From positions 15,047,194 to 15,094,693 of the forward strand of contig NC_135552.1 in assembly GCF_964340395.1 (NCBI RefSeq): 47,500 bases of DNA, given 5' to 3'. Made by a program: the position numbers and the translations under genes. Under the pieces are notes generated by a model that saw only the letters and a program-made list of their open reading frames with translations, ran no database searches and was not told the origin of the DNA. Positions 10,569 to 22,026 of this stretch are shown here, one piece after another. Each line of letters starts with the position of its first letter. The first letter of the stretch is position 1. This DNA is from Glandiceps talaboti. Its lineage: Eukaryota > Hemichordata > Enteropneusta > Spengelidae.

Positions 10569-11122
10569 AAAGGATCAGTAACTTAAGTAGTTAGCCATGT
10601 GTCCATACTGAAGGACCAGTAACTTAGGTAGTCAACTATACCTTTTTTTCTTAGGACTAGTAACTTAGGTAGTCAACTACATCTAACAGAAGGACTGTTA
10701 ACTTAGGTAGTCAACAGTGTGCCCTCTAAGCCAATTTGAAGCGCCACTGACGCACACAATTTCTAGTGACGCACCAAAATTTGGTGTTCCCTTATCTCTT
10801 TCTATGTGGTGACTCACAAGAAATGCCAGTTTTTATCATTTTGACTCACAACAATAAAATTTGGCTATCGTTAGAGGGCACACTGGTAGTCAACTATGCC
10901 TAATTCTTAGAAGGACTAGTAACTTAGGTCGTCAACTATGCCTATGTCACAGAGGAACTGGTAACTTACGTAGTCAACAATGCATACATAATAGAAGGAA
11001 AAGTAACTTAGGTAGTCAACTACCGGTACAACTATGTAATAGAAAGATGAATGACTTAGGTAGTCAACTATACCTATATTTAAGAAGAGCTGGTAAATTA
11101 GGAAGCCAAGTATGGCATGTAT
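10569..11122 (+). repeat. 42-bp minisatellite, about 9 copies, interrupted
   Basis: Unit core is GTAACTTAGGTAGTCAACTA within a 42-bp period. Copies start near 10569, 10609, 10653, 10690, 10911, 10953, 10995, 11041 and 11084. The fourth copy is split by the insertion at 10715-10885. Confidence 0.9.
10715..10885. mobile_element. 171-bp hAT-like MITE
   Basis: The element has perfect 15-bp terminal inverted repeats, CAGTGTGCCCTCTAA and TTAGAGGGCACACTG. It is flanked by an exact 8-bp direct duplication GTAGTCAA (10707-10714 and 10886-10893). An 8-bp duplication and a CAGTG terminus are typical of hAT-superfamily elements. It is too short to encode a transposase. The neighbouring minisatellite units carry GTAGTCAA once and act as internal empty-site controls. 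Confidence 0.9.
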
Positions 11123-11317
11123 AGTAACCTAGTACTGTTATAACGTTCTAACTGTTCGATTGTGAAAATGAGCCAAGCTTCAACTCCCAACATCTATGAT
11201 TTCTAGCGTGACTTCAAAATGGTAACTGACCAGAAATATCCACGAAAAAGAATTTTGTAATGATTACGTTAGTTTTTATATTAATTTAATGTACAATATG
11301 CTTTGGCAATAAAACTC

Positions 11318-11339
11318 AAAAAAAAAAAATGAAAAAAAA
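11318..11339 (+). repeat. Two adjacent A-runs after AATAAA
   Basis: CAATAAAACTC is followed by A12, TG and A9. This may be a 3' transcript end or the tail of an old retroposed sequence. Confidence 0.5.
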
Positions 11340-11396
11340 ATGGGTGTGCTGTTACTTTGTTCAAGTAAACTCCAACCTAATACTCAGTTAAAATGA

Positions 11397-11640
11397 CTAA
11401 AAAAATCTGGGGTCACCATACAAATTTCTGAAATAGAGTTCAAGATGATTCAAAATTTAGTCATTTTAGAATCCAATATGACCGCCAAATACTGACAATT
11501 TCACTAAGAACAAGATGGTGAACCTCAGAATTTCTTCTATTATTTCAAAAGGACCAGGAACAATTTAGCTTTAATACAGCAAAGTTTGGAGAGAATTGAA
11601 GGACTTTGATTTTTCTGGGAATTTTGTAAGATGCTCATTG
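11397..11640 (-). repeat. Dispersed repeat, copy 2
   Basis: This is the reverse-complement counterpart of 6440-6760. Shared blocks include CTGGGGTCACCATACAA and AAAGTTTGGAGAGAAT. It overlaps the first unit of the 190-bp duplication. Confidence 0.55.
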
Positions 11641-11979
11641 CTGGTAGAATGACTTTAAATAAACGATCGACCCAGCATTTTATTGTAAAGTGCATTGTAC
11701 ATTTAGTGTAGTTATCGAGCCAACATCAATGAAATAAAAGAATTGCAATTATTAATGATATGAATTCATTGGAGTATGATTATATTCATCAAAGTTTGGA
11801 GAGAATTGAAGGACTTTGATTTTTCTGGGAATTTTGTAAGATGCTCATTGCTGGTAGAATGACTTTAAATAAACGATCGACCCAGCATTTTATTGTAAAG
11901 TGCATTGTACATTTAGTGTAGTTATCGAGCCAACATCAATGAAATAAAAGAATTGCAATTATTAATGATATGAATTCAT
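11580..11979 (+). repeat. Exact 190-bp direct duplication
   Basis: Bases 11580-11769 and 11790-11979 read identically by eye over 190 bases, separated by 20 bp (period 210). The lack of divergence implies a recent event or an assembly artefact such as two retained haplotypes. Confidence 0.95.
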
Positions 11980-12590
11980 ATTTTTAGTGATTGTGCATGC
12001 TGTGGTGTATGGTGACACGTAGGGTCTTAGTGGTCCTATAATCATACATTCGTTATCAACAAGGGTTGCACACAATGCAGACTTGTTTTCAACCTCCTGC
12101 TGTGGTTTGTGAAATCCATTAGATTGGTACTAATGAAATGAAAGTGGTTACACAAACACACACACATGTATACACACTTGTATACACTCACCCTCCCACA
12201 AGCACACATACATGAGCCTTACATAAAAACTAGTACCTCGAAGGAAAGTCTGTGTTATAGACTTGAAATTATAATGAATGATTTTTTATAAACTTACAAA
12301 TACCATTCATACAGAGAATCATTTCATTAGTTGTATACCAAAATAATATATACAGTAACACAGAAATAGGGATACAAATAATCACCAGGTCTGTGTATAT
12401 GTGCGTGTGTATTCATGTGTGTTGAACTCTTTTACTTTCATAATAGTACGTAAAAAATAGTATGTAAAAGGATTGCTTATCTGTGTGCTCATCCCAACTG
12501 CGTGTAGCACCTCCATAATTTTGTTTGATTTGTAGTTGAACTTATCTGATTGTGGGTATTATAAAATGTCATGTGCCATCAATGAAACAC

Positions 12591-14009
12591 CTAGCCCTTC
12601 TACTGTGTAATTGTGTTACACCAGTAGCTGTTGTCCTACCTCCTTGCCCTCGAAACCAACACTTGTTTTGAGAACATGAATAAGTTGGTAATTACGATTT
12701 GAAAATGTACGCCAAACGACCTGATTACAACCATGACAATGTTATTCAAATGAAGTCATTATGTAAAAGACTTTTACATAATGACTTCATTTGAATAACA
12801 TTGTCATGGTTGTAATCATGTTATTGGGTGTACTTTAAGTACACCCAATAACATGATTACAACCATGACGTTATTCACATAAAGTCATTATGTAAATGTA
12901 CACCCAATAACCTGATTACAACCTTGACAATGTTATTCAAATGAAGTCATTATGTAAATGTACACCCAATCACCTGATTACAACCATGATGTTATTCAAA
13001 TGAAGTCATTATGTAAGTGTACACCCAATAACATGATTACAACCATGACATTATTTAAATGAAGTCATTATGTAAATGTACAACCAATAACCTGATTACA
13101 ACCATGACAATGTTATTCAAATGAAGTCATTATGTAAGTGTACACCCAATAACATGATTACAACCACGACGTTATTCAAATGAAGTCATTATGTAAGTGT
13201 ACACCCAATAACCTGATTACAACCATGACAATGTTATTCAAATGAAGTCATTATGTAAGTGTACACCCAATAACATGATTACAACCATGACGTTTTCAAA
13301 TGAAGTCATTGTGTAAGTGTACATCCAATAACCTGATTACAAACATTACATTATTCAAATGAAGTCATTTTGTAAGTGTACACCCAATAACATGATTACA
13401 ACCATGACGTTATTCAAATGAAGTCATTATGTAAATGTACACCCAATAACCTGATTACAACCATGTTATTCAAATGAAGTCATTATGTAAATGTACACCC
13501 AATCACCTGATTACAACCATGACGTTATTCAAATGAAGTCATTATGTAAGTGTACACCCAATAACCTGATTACAACCATGATGTCATTCACATGAAGTCA
13601 TTGTGTAAATGTACACCCAATAACCTGATTACAACCATGACATTATTCAAATGAAGTCATTATGTAAGTATACACCCAATAACATGATTACAACCATGAT
13701 GTTATTCAAATGAAGTCATTATGTAAGTGTACACCCAATAACCTGATTATAACCATGACAATATTATTCACATGAAGTCATTATGTAAGTGTACCCAATA
13801 ACATGATTACAACCATGACGTTATTCAAATGAAGTCATTGTGTAAATGTACACACAAGGCAGAGATGAACACAAATGAGGCACAGGTGAAGTGTGCACGT
13901 GATAATTTAGACGTAATTATGTAAATTTGACATACGAGTGTTTGGTGATGACTTTTGAGGGTGTAGTTTATTGAATCAGTTTTCAACGGTTCTCAACACA
14001 GGCTAGTTG
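12591..14009. mobile_element. Probable foldback-element copy hosting the minisatellite
   Basis: The flank 13850-14009 resembles 31711-31915 in block order: GTGAT(A/G)ATTTA, TTATGTAAAT, a CTTTTG(A)GGG-like block, ATCAGTTT and a CAGGCTA end. The left end CTAGCCCTTCTAC resembles CTAGCCTGTCTAC. The element thus appears to contain the minisatellite as its expanded interior. Left-side homology is weak. Confidence 0.45.
12723..13853 (+). repeat. 59/62-bp minisatellite with inverted first units
   Basis: Unit: GTACACCCAATAACATGATT, then ACAACCATGACGTTATTCAA, then ATGAAGTCATTATGTAAGT. In the middle of the array a 59-bp type (AACATG, GACGTT) alternates with a 62-bp type (AACCTG, GACAATGTT). The start is forward, inverted, forward, giving two palindromes. 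Arms are about 48 bp around 12770 and about 33 bp around 12836. Confidence 0.95.
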
Positions 14010-15537
14010 GTTTTTGAGGACTAAGAGGTACAACAACAGCTACAAATGTAACATAAAAGAGCAGTAAACAGGCTATGAAACGCCAAGCTAACCCCAATTT
14101 CCCTGTACACGTCAACGCGATAACAATGAATATGACACCACTCTCACCCATAGTCTTTATGTATATCAAGTAATATTTTAATTCACTTATTCAAAATAAA
14201 AAGTTTGTGTTTTTGGTGAAAAATATTGCTGACTTATTAAGCAAGCTGTATGACTTTCAAATCAGTTCACACAACAGTTGCCATCAAGCTGACTTGGATG
14301 GTGTCTATATGTTGGAGAAGGAAAAGGGAAACGTGTCCAGGTTCAGCTAACACCGGAAGGACCTACCTACCTATCAGGATACCAGATCATAGTTACATGA
14401 TAGACTACTGGAACCTACAAATTTGAGATTTCAAGACTCATTTGCAGTGTCCTCAATAACGAGGTGTCCATAGTAACAGATTTAACATCTATATTATCAA
14501 AAAACTGTCTTAATTTATATCCAATAGGTGTGGATGAATGTATTACAAGTGGAATGTATACAGGGGGGAGGGAACATTACCCAAAATAACTACTAACATT
14601 ACTTTCAGTCATAAAAAAGTCTTTAACAACCACATTCATAATTATCTGTGAGTAAACAGTTTTAAACTCTACCCATATAACTATCTACATGTTGACCTAT
14701 GGTATTTCAACTTTGACCTTTACACTGCTGACCTCTCTAAAAAAAAAAAGAAAAAGAGAAGACTTTCCTACCTGACAATTTTTTTTAAACCAAAGTTGCA
14801 CATTTCTAAAAAACGAAAATTATGTTTAAATATTATAAATAATTCAAATTAATTTCCATTTTTTTTTTTTACAAAATTGAAAAGAGTGAAAAATATAGAA
14901 CAGTCCTTACCTCCATCACTTTTTTTTTGGAATAGATCTAGCAGTGAGAGGAGGGGGTCACTGGATTTGGCATATTTCTCCTAATCAGACAATCTATATA
15001 CAGAAAAAACTCTGTGACCATATTTTTAAGTACAAAATGTGAATTCTGCTAGAAATTGTAACGCAAGTATGTACACAGCTATATTATCTGACCTATAAAA
15101 TATAGAAGTTTCGGTTAAAAGTTGTATCATGGTGCTAGATTACTAAAACCACGGCAATTTCGGAAAATTAGTATCGGCATTTCAAGTACCCTTGGTTGTA
15201 TGTCTACAGAGTGTGTTGTGTTGACACGAGTGACATTCACCTTGTAAGAAGAAAGTTTGGAACAAAACCACAAATCATAGAAGTGTTTAATGTATTAATC
15301 CAAGTGCAAATATTTCCATTCCCCAATGACCAGAGATAATTTCATTATTAATAAACTGGATGAATTCACACTGGTGTCTGTCTAGGTTTTGTTGCCATGA
15401 CTACTGTTTCCCTTCTTCCCGCCTTGAGATACCTATGGAATGAGCAAAGGACACAAGAAATATAGTTGAGAGAGTTACCAGTATGGTGACGGAGAGGATG
15501 TGTACAACACTGGCTACAAATTAACATATAGTTGAAC
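14010..15537. other. Intergenic, no gene seen
   Basis: This is AT-rich sequence with A- and T-runs (14731-14760, 14851-14875). A possible but weak last coding exon of the MLLT10-like gene (minus strand, 14305-14346) is treated as a finding. No other coding signal is visible. Confidence 0.5.
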
Positions 15538-15809
15538 CAGGGCTCAAACTTAACATTTTTTGTTGGTATTCCCAGTGGGCTACCAATGTCAGAAAGTGGT
15601 AGCCCCAAGGATGGTGACCAATAGTCCTATATTCCTGAACTGAAAACAGAGTTCCTCTATTGGAAATTTAATATGTGTGTCACTTTCATGTCCATAAATC
15701 TTCCATCCTTTAAATCATAACATAATTAGTGGTAGCCCACCGCAAATTATGGTAGCTCCATGAAAAATTGGTAGTCTGTGGACTCAGGACTAGTTAATTT
15801 TGCGCCCGG
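15538..15809. mobile_element. CAGGGCTC-terminus repeat, copy 1
   Basis: It begins CAGGGCTCAAACTTAAC and ends GTTAATTTTGCGCCCGG. Internal blocks CAGTGGGCTACCA and CCTCTATTGGAAATTTAATA are shared with 29038-29319 in the same orientation. It is a non-coding MITE-like element; the open frame over it is incidental. Confidence 0.75.
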
Positions 15810-16019
15810 AGTTCGGAAGACTAAATCCTAACTTAATACACAGGCAATTGAGGCCATGGTTTAATACGATAGACACAAAGTAAAAGTACTATTGTTGTTT
15901 GATGTGGTAGATTACACAAGTGGGTGACAGTAGTGTTTCTGTTGTGCTAATCACCCTATAATCAGCCAAGAGGGGCAACTGTACTGCACCCACAAAAAAA
16001 AAATGTTTTTACTGTTAGG

Positions 16020-16455
16020 TCCAGGATACAAATGATTGACAAATAGCAATATATCTCTCTCCAATCCCAACACACCTCCCAAACCTACCCTACCTCCCCC
16101 TCTGATCCCAAACCACCTCCCCAACCCATCCTTCCTCCCTCTGATCTCAAACCACCTCCCACCCTACACTACCTCCCTCTGACCTCAAACCACCTCCCCA
16201 ACCTATCCTTTCCTCCTAGATCCTCTGATCCCAAACCACCTCCCCACCCTACCCTACCTCCCTCTGATCCCAAACCACCTCCCCACCCTACCCTACCTCC
16301 CTGATCCCAAATCACCTCCCAAACCCATCCTTCCTCCCTCTGATCTTCCCATCCTTCCATACTTCCCTCTGACCTCAAATCACCTCCCCAACCTATCCTT
16401 TCCTCCTAGATCTCCCCATCCTATCCAACCACCCTTTGATTCCAAACCATCTCCC
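16020..16455. repeat. C-rich tandem array (CCACCTCCC / CTCTGATCCCAAA)
   Basis: Imperfect units contain CTCTGATCCCAAACCACCTC and CTACCTCCC. The minus strand, which is transcribed if the MLLT10-like gene extends this far, is therefore G-rich. The Gly/Trp-rich open frame on that strand is a repeat artefact. Confidence 0.85.
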
Positions 16456-16629
16456 CTGCCTAAGTAAGACAAATTGTGCATAAAAAATACCCTGCATTGT
16501 TGGGTAGAGGTAAGTATTGCATTTTGTAACCCTTAACAAGGTGTATTTACTGTCAAAAACCAACTAATATCATGGACTTTGATCATCTTCAAAATGATGA
16601 TAACAGTAACACTCCTATATAATACATAC

Positions 16630-16884
16630 CTTAGATACACTCAAGCTATTCTCAGAGGGTAGTGTTGAATGTTCACCGTTCATTTGTAAGCTAGGCATAC
16701 TGCTACCCTGAGGTGAACTCTGTATATGTGACATTGGACCGTTTCCTCCAGTGTGTGAAATCCCTGATCCTGGTGAACTCTGTACATGAGGCATATGATC
16801 ATTTCCACTGCCATGTGACATGCCCTGTCCAGAACCCGGTGGTTGTTGATGCATCAATTGGAAAACCAGCTGTTGATGTTGCTC
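16630..16884 (-). CDS. MLLT10: MLLT10-like exon 13 (conserved Gln motif)
   Basis: Begins EQHQQLVFQLMHQQPPGSGQ, matching human EQHQAFLYQLMQHH, then two imperfect SGNDHMPHVQSSPG / GGNGPMSHIQSSPQG repeats, ending ENSLSVSK. The acceptor is GTTGTAG and the donor CTAAG|GTATGT, so at least one more exon is expected. Reading through the donor would end after about 20 codons. Confidence 0.93.
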
Positions 16885-19800
16885 CTACAACAAAGACAAT
16901 ACAGATGAAACGGGTGGCTATACTGTAATTGTTGTGTGAAACAATGTATGTAAATTACAATAGGTCCTTACCAAAGGAATGGGGGGGGGGGGGGGTGTCA
17001 TACTGATGAGAAATGATCATACTAATGCTTTCTATGGAGATGGGCAAAAACAAAAAATCAACATAACAGGGAACGATTCACTATAATTCACGTAAAGCAT
17101 GTGTGGGCAACCTACATCATACACCCTGTGGAAGGAATCAGAGAGAGCAGGGGTGGGCAACCCACATCATCGACCCTGTGGACAGTTTCAGAGATAGTAG
17201 GGGTGGATAGCCCACATCAGACACTGTTGAAGGGTTCATGCACAGTATGGGTGGACAGCCTACATCATAGACCCTGTGGAAGGTTTCAGAGATAATATGG
17301 ATGGGCAGCCTACATCACAGACCCTGTGAAAAGATTCATACATAGTAGGGGTGGGCAGCCAATACCATAGACACTGTGGAAGGGTTCATGTATAGTAGGG
17401 ACAAACAGCTTACATCATAGACCCTGTGGAAATGAACATGGAGAGTAGGGGTGGGCAGCCTACATCATAGATTATGTAGAAATATTCATGCATAGTAGGT
17501 GTGAGCAGCCAACACCATAGACCCTGTGGAAGGGTTCATGCATAGTAGGGGTGAGCAGCCTACATCAGACCCTGTGGAAGGATTCATGCATAGTAGGGGT
17601 GAGCAGCCAACACCATAGACCCTGTGCAAAGATTCATGCATAGTAGGGGTGAGCAGCCAACACCATAGACCCTGTGGAAGGATTCATGCATAGGAGGGGT
17701 GAGCAGCCTACATCAGACCCTGTGGAAGGATTCATGCATAGTAGGGGTGAGCAGCCTACATCAGACCCTGTGGAAGGATTCATTCATAGTAGGGGTGGAA
17801 AACCTACATCATAGGCCACGTGGAAGGGTGCCTTCTAAATCATTGGGTTATGTAGCTTAAATACACACCTTGGCTATAAATAGGGTTTGGATTAAGACGA
17901 CGCTAATTACGCCAAATGACTCTGACCATGTGACGCACTCAAAGACCTCCTCCTATGAAATTGCCATTTTAGAGAGTATTACATATTTTCTACTTCCTAA
18001 TGTTGGACTAATGTAATGGGAATGTTCAGTAAAGAAGTCTCTTGCTGTAGTTTCGAAATAGTTGCATTTTGGGGACTGTATTCATGAAAACATTGGCATG
18101 ATACATGTTGGGAAGCGTTGGGACAATCTACCACAAGTCATTACATGAGATTGAGACTACAAAGCTGATAGCCAAAAGTAGCAGACTAGGTGATTTTCTG
18201 TTAGATGACATCTTACCTGGCGATGATAGTACTGAAGACAGTAATAAAAATGAAGCAAAAACAGCAAAACAGAAACAGAAAGTTTAGTTAACAGAGGCCA
18301 AAAAAAAACAAACCTGTGATGTGTTAGTTGATGCAACTTAAATGATATAAAAAATGCAAAAAGTGCAAATGTGAAACAAGAAGGGAGTATTTGGAAAGAA
18401 TACAAAAGTTTCAAAAGAGCTAAATTATAACGGACTGAAAAGCAACTTATAATGCTGTGAATGTTGCTGGTAATACAAACAGTGTTTTAAAATGTTACCA
18501 ATATCACAAAGAAAGAGTATTTTCCTAAACTTAGAGATAAAGCTTGGATGTCCTACGGTTAGAGGTAAGATGCTATTATGACTGTGCTTGGATCTATGTA
18601 CACAATATGGATTAATGTTATTATAGCTTCATATGCATAAAAGCTATGATAGCATTACACTACACCAAGCTGTACTGGGTGAAAAGGTGGGGGGGGGGGA
18701 TGACAATATTACACTGCACTATGCTCAACTTTGTGGCCTATAACATTACACAACGCCAAGCTGTACTTGGTGGGGGCGCTATGTGCTACGATAACATTAC
18801 ATAACATGACATACAATGTGAATTATTCTATGGCATCAAATGAAGTGGCTACCCTCGAGTCAGTTTGTACAAAAATGAAAAATGAAATTAGTGAGAATGT
18901 ATTATTTTAGAAGGTTCACCATCTTTTGATGCAAGTCATTTTTTCTTCCTCCCTTTTTCTTTCCCTTTTGTCCCTTTTTATTGACTGAGTACTTTTGTAC
19001 TGTATTTCTTTTGTACATCTAAAATAAATAAAACATACGTCTGGCCATGTCATGATTTACAGGGTTCATACCAAGCTCCTATGTATTGATACCCATTATA
19101 AATCGTTGTCATCAGTGCTGGCCATGTTTTGATTTCTGATTGATTGACTGATTGATTGATTGATTGATTGCTTGCTTGCAACTACTTGTAAACAAGAATG
19201 CGGCCTTTCTCCATGTCGCACTACATAGTGTAAACATACACATCTTTTTCCCACTAACTAGAACTTTCATAGCTTTACTGTTATCAATATCAGAGAAGAT
19301 GGATGAACCATCAACCATGAACACAGTGTTATAGCAGTCATATTTTATTCCTTCTCCATGGTTCTGAGTATTTTGTAGATTATCTGACTACAGTAAAATG
19401 TACATGTTTATGTTTTTATTTGTAGACAGCAGTGACAAATCCAATATGGCTGCTGCTGATTGCAGTATTACTAGTCTCGGTTAGTCAGACTCTCACCACT
19501 GGGGGCGCTGCCTAAGAGACATCTCACCCAAGTGTGAGTCTGGGAAAACCAAATCCCAACTCGCCCATGCAGGAACTAACTCCTAGAGCAGTGCATGCTG
19601 GGAAATACTTCCACGTTTAACATTGCAGGCTGAATGATTTCGGTACATTCGCGAGAGGTAATCACTTCTCAAACGACTGATACATCTTAATCACAACGAA
19701 CGGGCCTTGTAAGCCCATTTTTTACAGCTTGGAAGAAATGTACTGTGTGACTTCCGGTGTGGGGTAGTTGAAATGTGGTTTCCCCCAGACTCTGATGTGG

Positions 19801-21958
19801 GTGGTCTCGTAGAAGAGCCCCCTAGTGGTGAGAGTCTGGGTAACCGAGACTACATGCAGTGTTACTTGAAACATTTGACTAGAAGTGAAAGCTGGTGTAG
19901 GGAGATAGTTTCCCAGTATTATCATAGTAGCATGGGTTTAAAGAACAAGTATGGGTGGTATTTCAATATATCACCCTGAAGGATTTGATTCTCCTGTACC
20001 TATTTTAATGCTGTAATTTTCATCACGTTTACAGCATGATACACAACACCACAACAAACATACACTATGTAACAATGTTTACCTGTGTCAATTGCTGTTG
20101 CTGTAGCATAGAATTGAGATGTTGTTGTTGCATCATAAGATGATGTCTCTGGTGTTCTCTGTGCTGATCTTTACTGGGCTCTCGTCCATGTTGGTCTCTG
20201 TATCTCTGAGACTCTGGGGGACTATACAAAACATTGAGTGTTAAGTGGGTATACATCTATCAAAAAAGGTGTTTTATATACACACAATTAAAGACATAGA
20301 TACATACACACACACACACATACAAATAATACATACACATACATACATACATACATACATACATACATACATACATACATACATACACACATATACATAC
20401 ATAGTATACATACATACATACATACATGTATACATACATACATACATACATACATACATACATACATCCATCCATCCATGCATACATACATACATACATA
20501 CATACATACATACATACATACATACATACATACATTCACGCATGCATACATACATACATACATACTTATACATACACATGCATACATGAATGCATGCATG
20601 CATACATACATCATACACATTTCATATATAGATACTTTGGACAGTCAGTATTCATCGACAGTACACTCTTCTGAGGTAAGGTGAAATTGTACGAATGCCT
20701 CCCGAAGGTATATTTAAATCTTTTCTAGACGAGGATTATTTTTACACCATCAATCACCTGTATTGCAAAATCTGTCCAAAAATCTATCTAACTTGGACAT
20801 ATTTCAATAGTAATGAATTCCAAATATTGTGATTTCTTGTATTTGTGAATTACTCCAAAAGTTATTATACAAGTTTTGATCAGTTTTAGGCCAATAAAAA
20901 ACTGGTAGGTTTGTGTTAACCCATAATTGGAGAATGTGAAACTGTGAAGAGCGCCCTCTGTGGTGGACTTTTCAGAGTCCACTCCTACTCACCTCTCTTG
21001 GTGATGTGATGACATATTTACTCTGCCATCCAAATATTGTCCTGGCATTGATGGATGTCCATGTGGATGCTGCATTCCCGGTAGGATGTTTCCCTGTTGT
21101 CCTGGGGTTGATGCCATAGATCCCTGTGGCTGTGGGTGAAGGGACGGTGCCTGAGGGTGGGGCGGTGTGGTCGGAACTTGTGTTACGGGTCCAGGGGGAG
21201 GCACACCTACTGGTAGCTGTGGTGGCTGGTTGGCCTGTCCTGGACTGCTGGAATGTAGTGAACTACCTGGGCTTCTGTTGGATTGATTCATGGAACTGTG
21301 GCTTGTGTTCATATCCTAGAACAGAATGACAAACATGAAATTATCTAGTGACGACCAATACTCTGGTAAAACTATGGTCTGGTGTCAATTCTATACTTTG
21401 AAAAATACTGCCAGGCCCCCCACAGCTTTAGAGCAAGAATCTTCAAAGAATTCATGGCTCAACAATACAGTGTAACACGGATCAAGTTTCCTGCCAAGAA
21501 TCCTATAACACATGGGTGGGAGATGCTTGGCAGCCAAGTCAGTAGCAGACAGCCACAACCTGCTAATGTCCAGAACCCCCAACGGGCTCTAGTTATGGGT
21601 ACAGTATTTCTTTGAGTCAGTTTAACAGGGGGTGCGAAATCCTTACCTGAGTTTGTGCTTGTTGAGCTTCTGGATGAATCAAATTGTTCAACCTTGGACT
21701 TCTATTACTTTGTGCACTGGGACTGGTATCAGTGGAACCCCCTGCAGCTGATGTTGAATTAGCCAATGGAACAGACAGCCTGGCATTGACTGCTAAGAGG
21801 TGGTCCCGTCTGGCAACTAGATTCTTCACGTGTTCTTCTAATCTGTGGTTTTCAGCTCTTAGTTGATGTAGGCAGGAGAGTAGAGAAGCAACTATATTGG
21901 AAGACGTTTCAAATAATATATATTGTGTTATTTTCACCAACATTTTAGCGGGGAAGTG

Positions 21959-22026
<68 letters not shown>

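Noticed and set aside
12690-13860. CRISPR-like array of regularly spaced repeats
   Set aside because: The 59/62-bp units are contiguous with no unique spacers and lie in animal DNA; this is a minisatellite.
16169-16378. Gly/Trp/Arg-rich minus-strand frame
   Set aside because: Translation of a C-rich tandem array with no gene-like context.
20245-20684. Several long frames rich in Tyr/Ile/His/Thr or Cys/Val/Tyr/Met on both strands
   Set aside because: All translate a CATA microsatellite.
21391-21582. Minus-strand frame in intron 10 with protein-like composition
   Set aside because: No splice site in phase with exons 10 or 11, no recognised family; exons 10 and 11 already join directly in phase.
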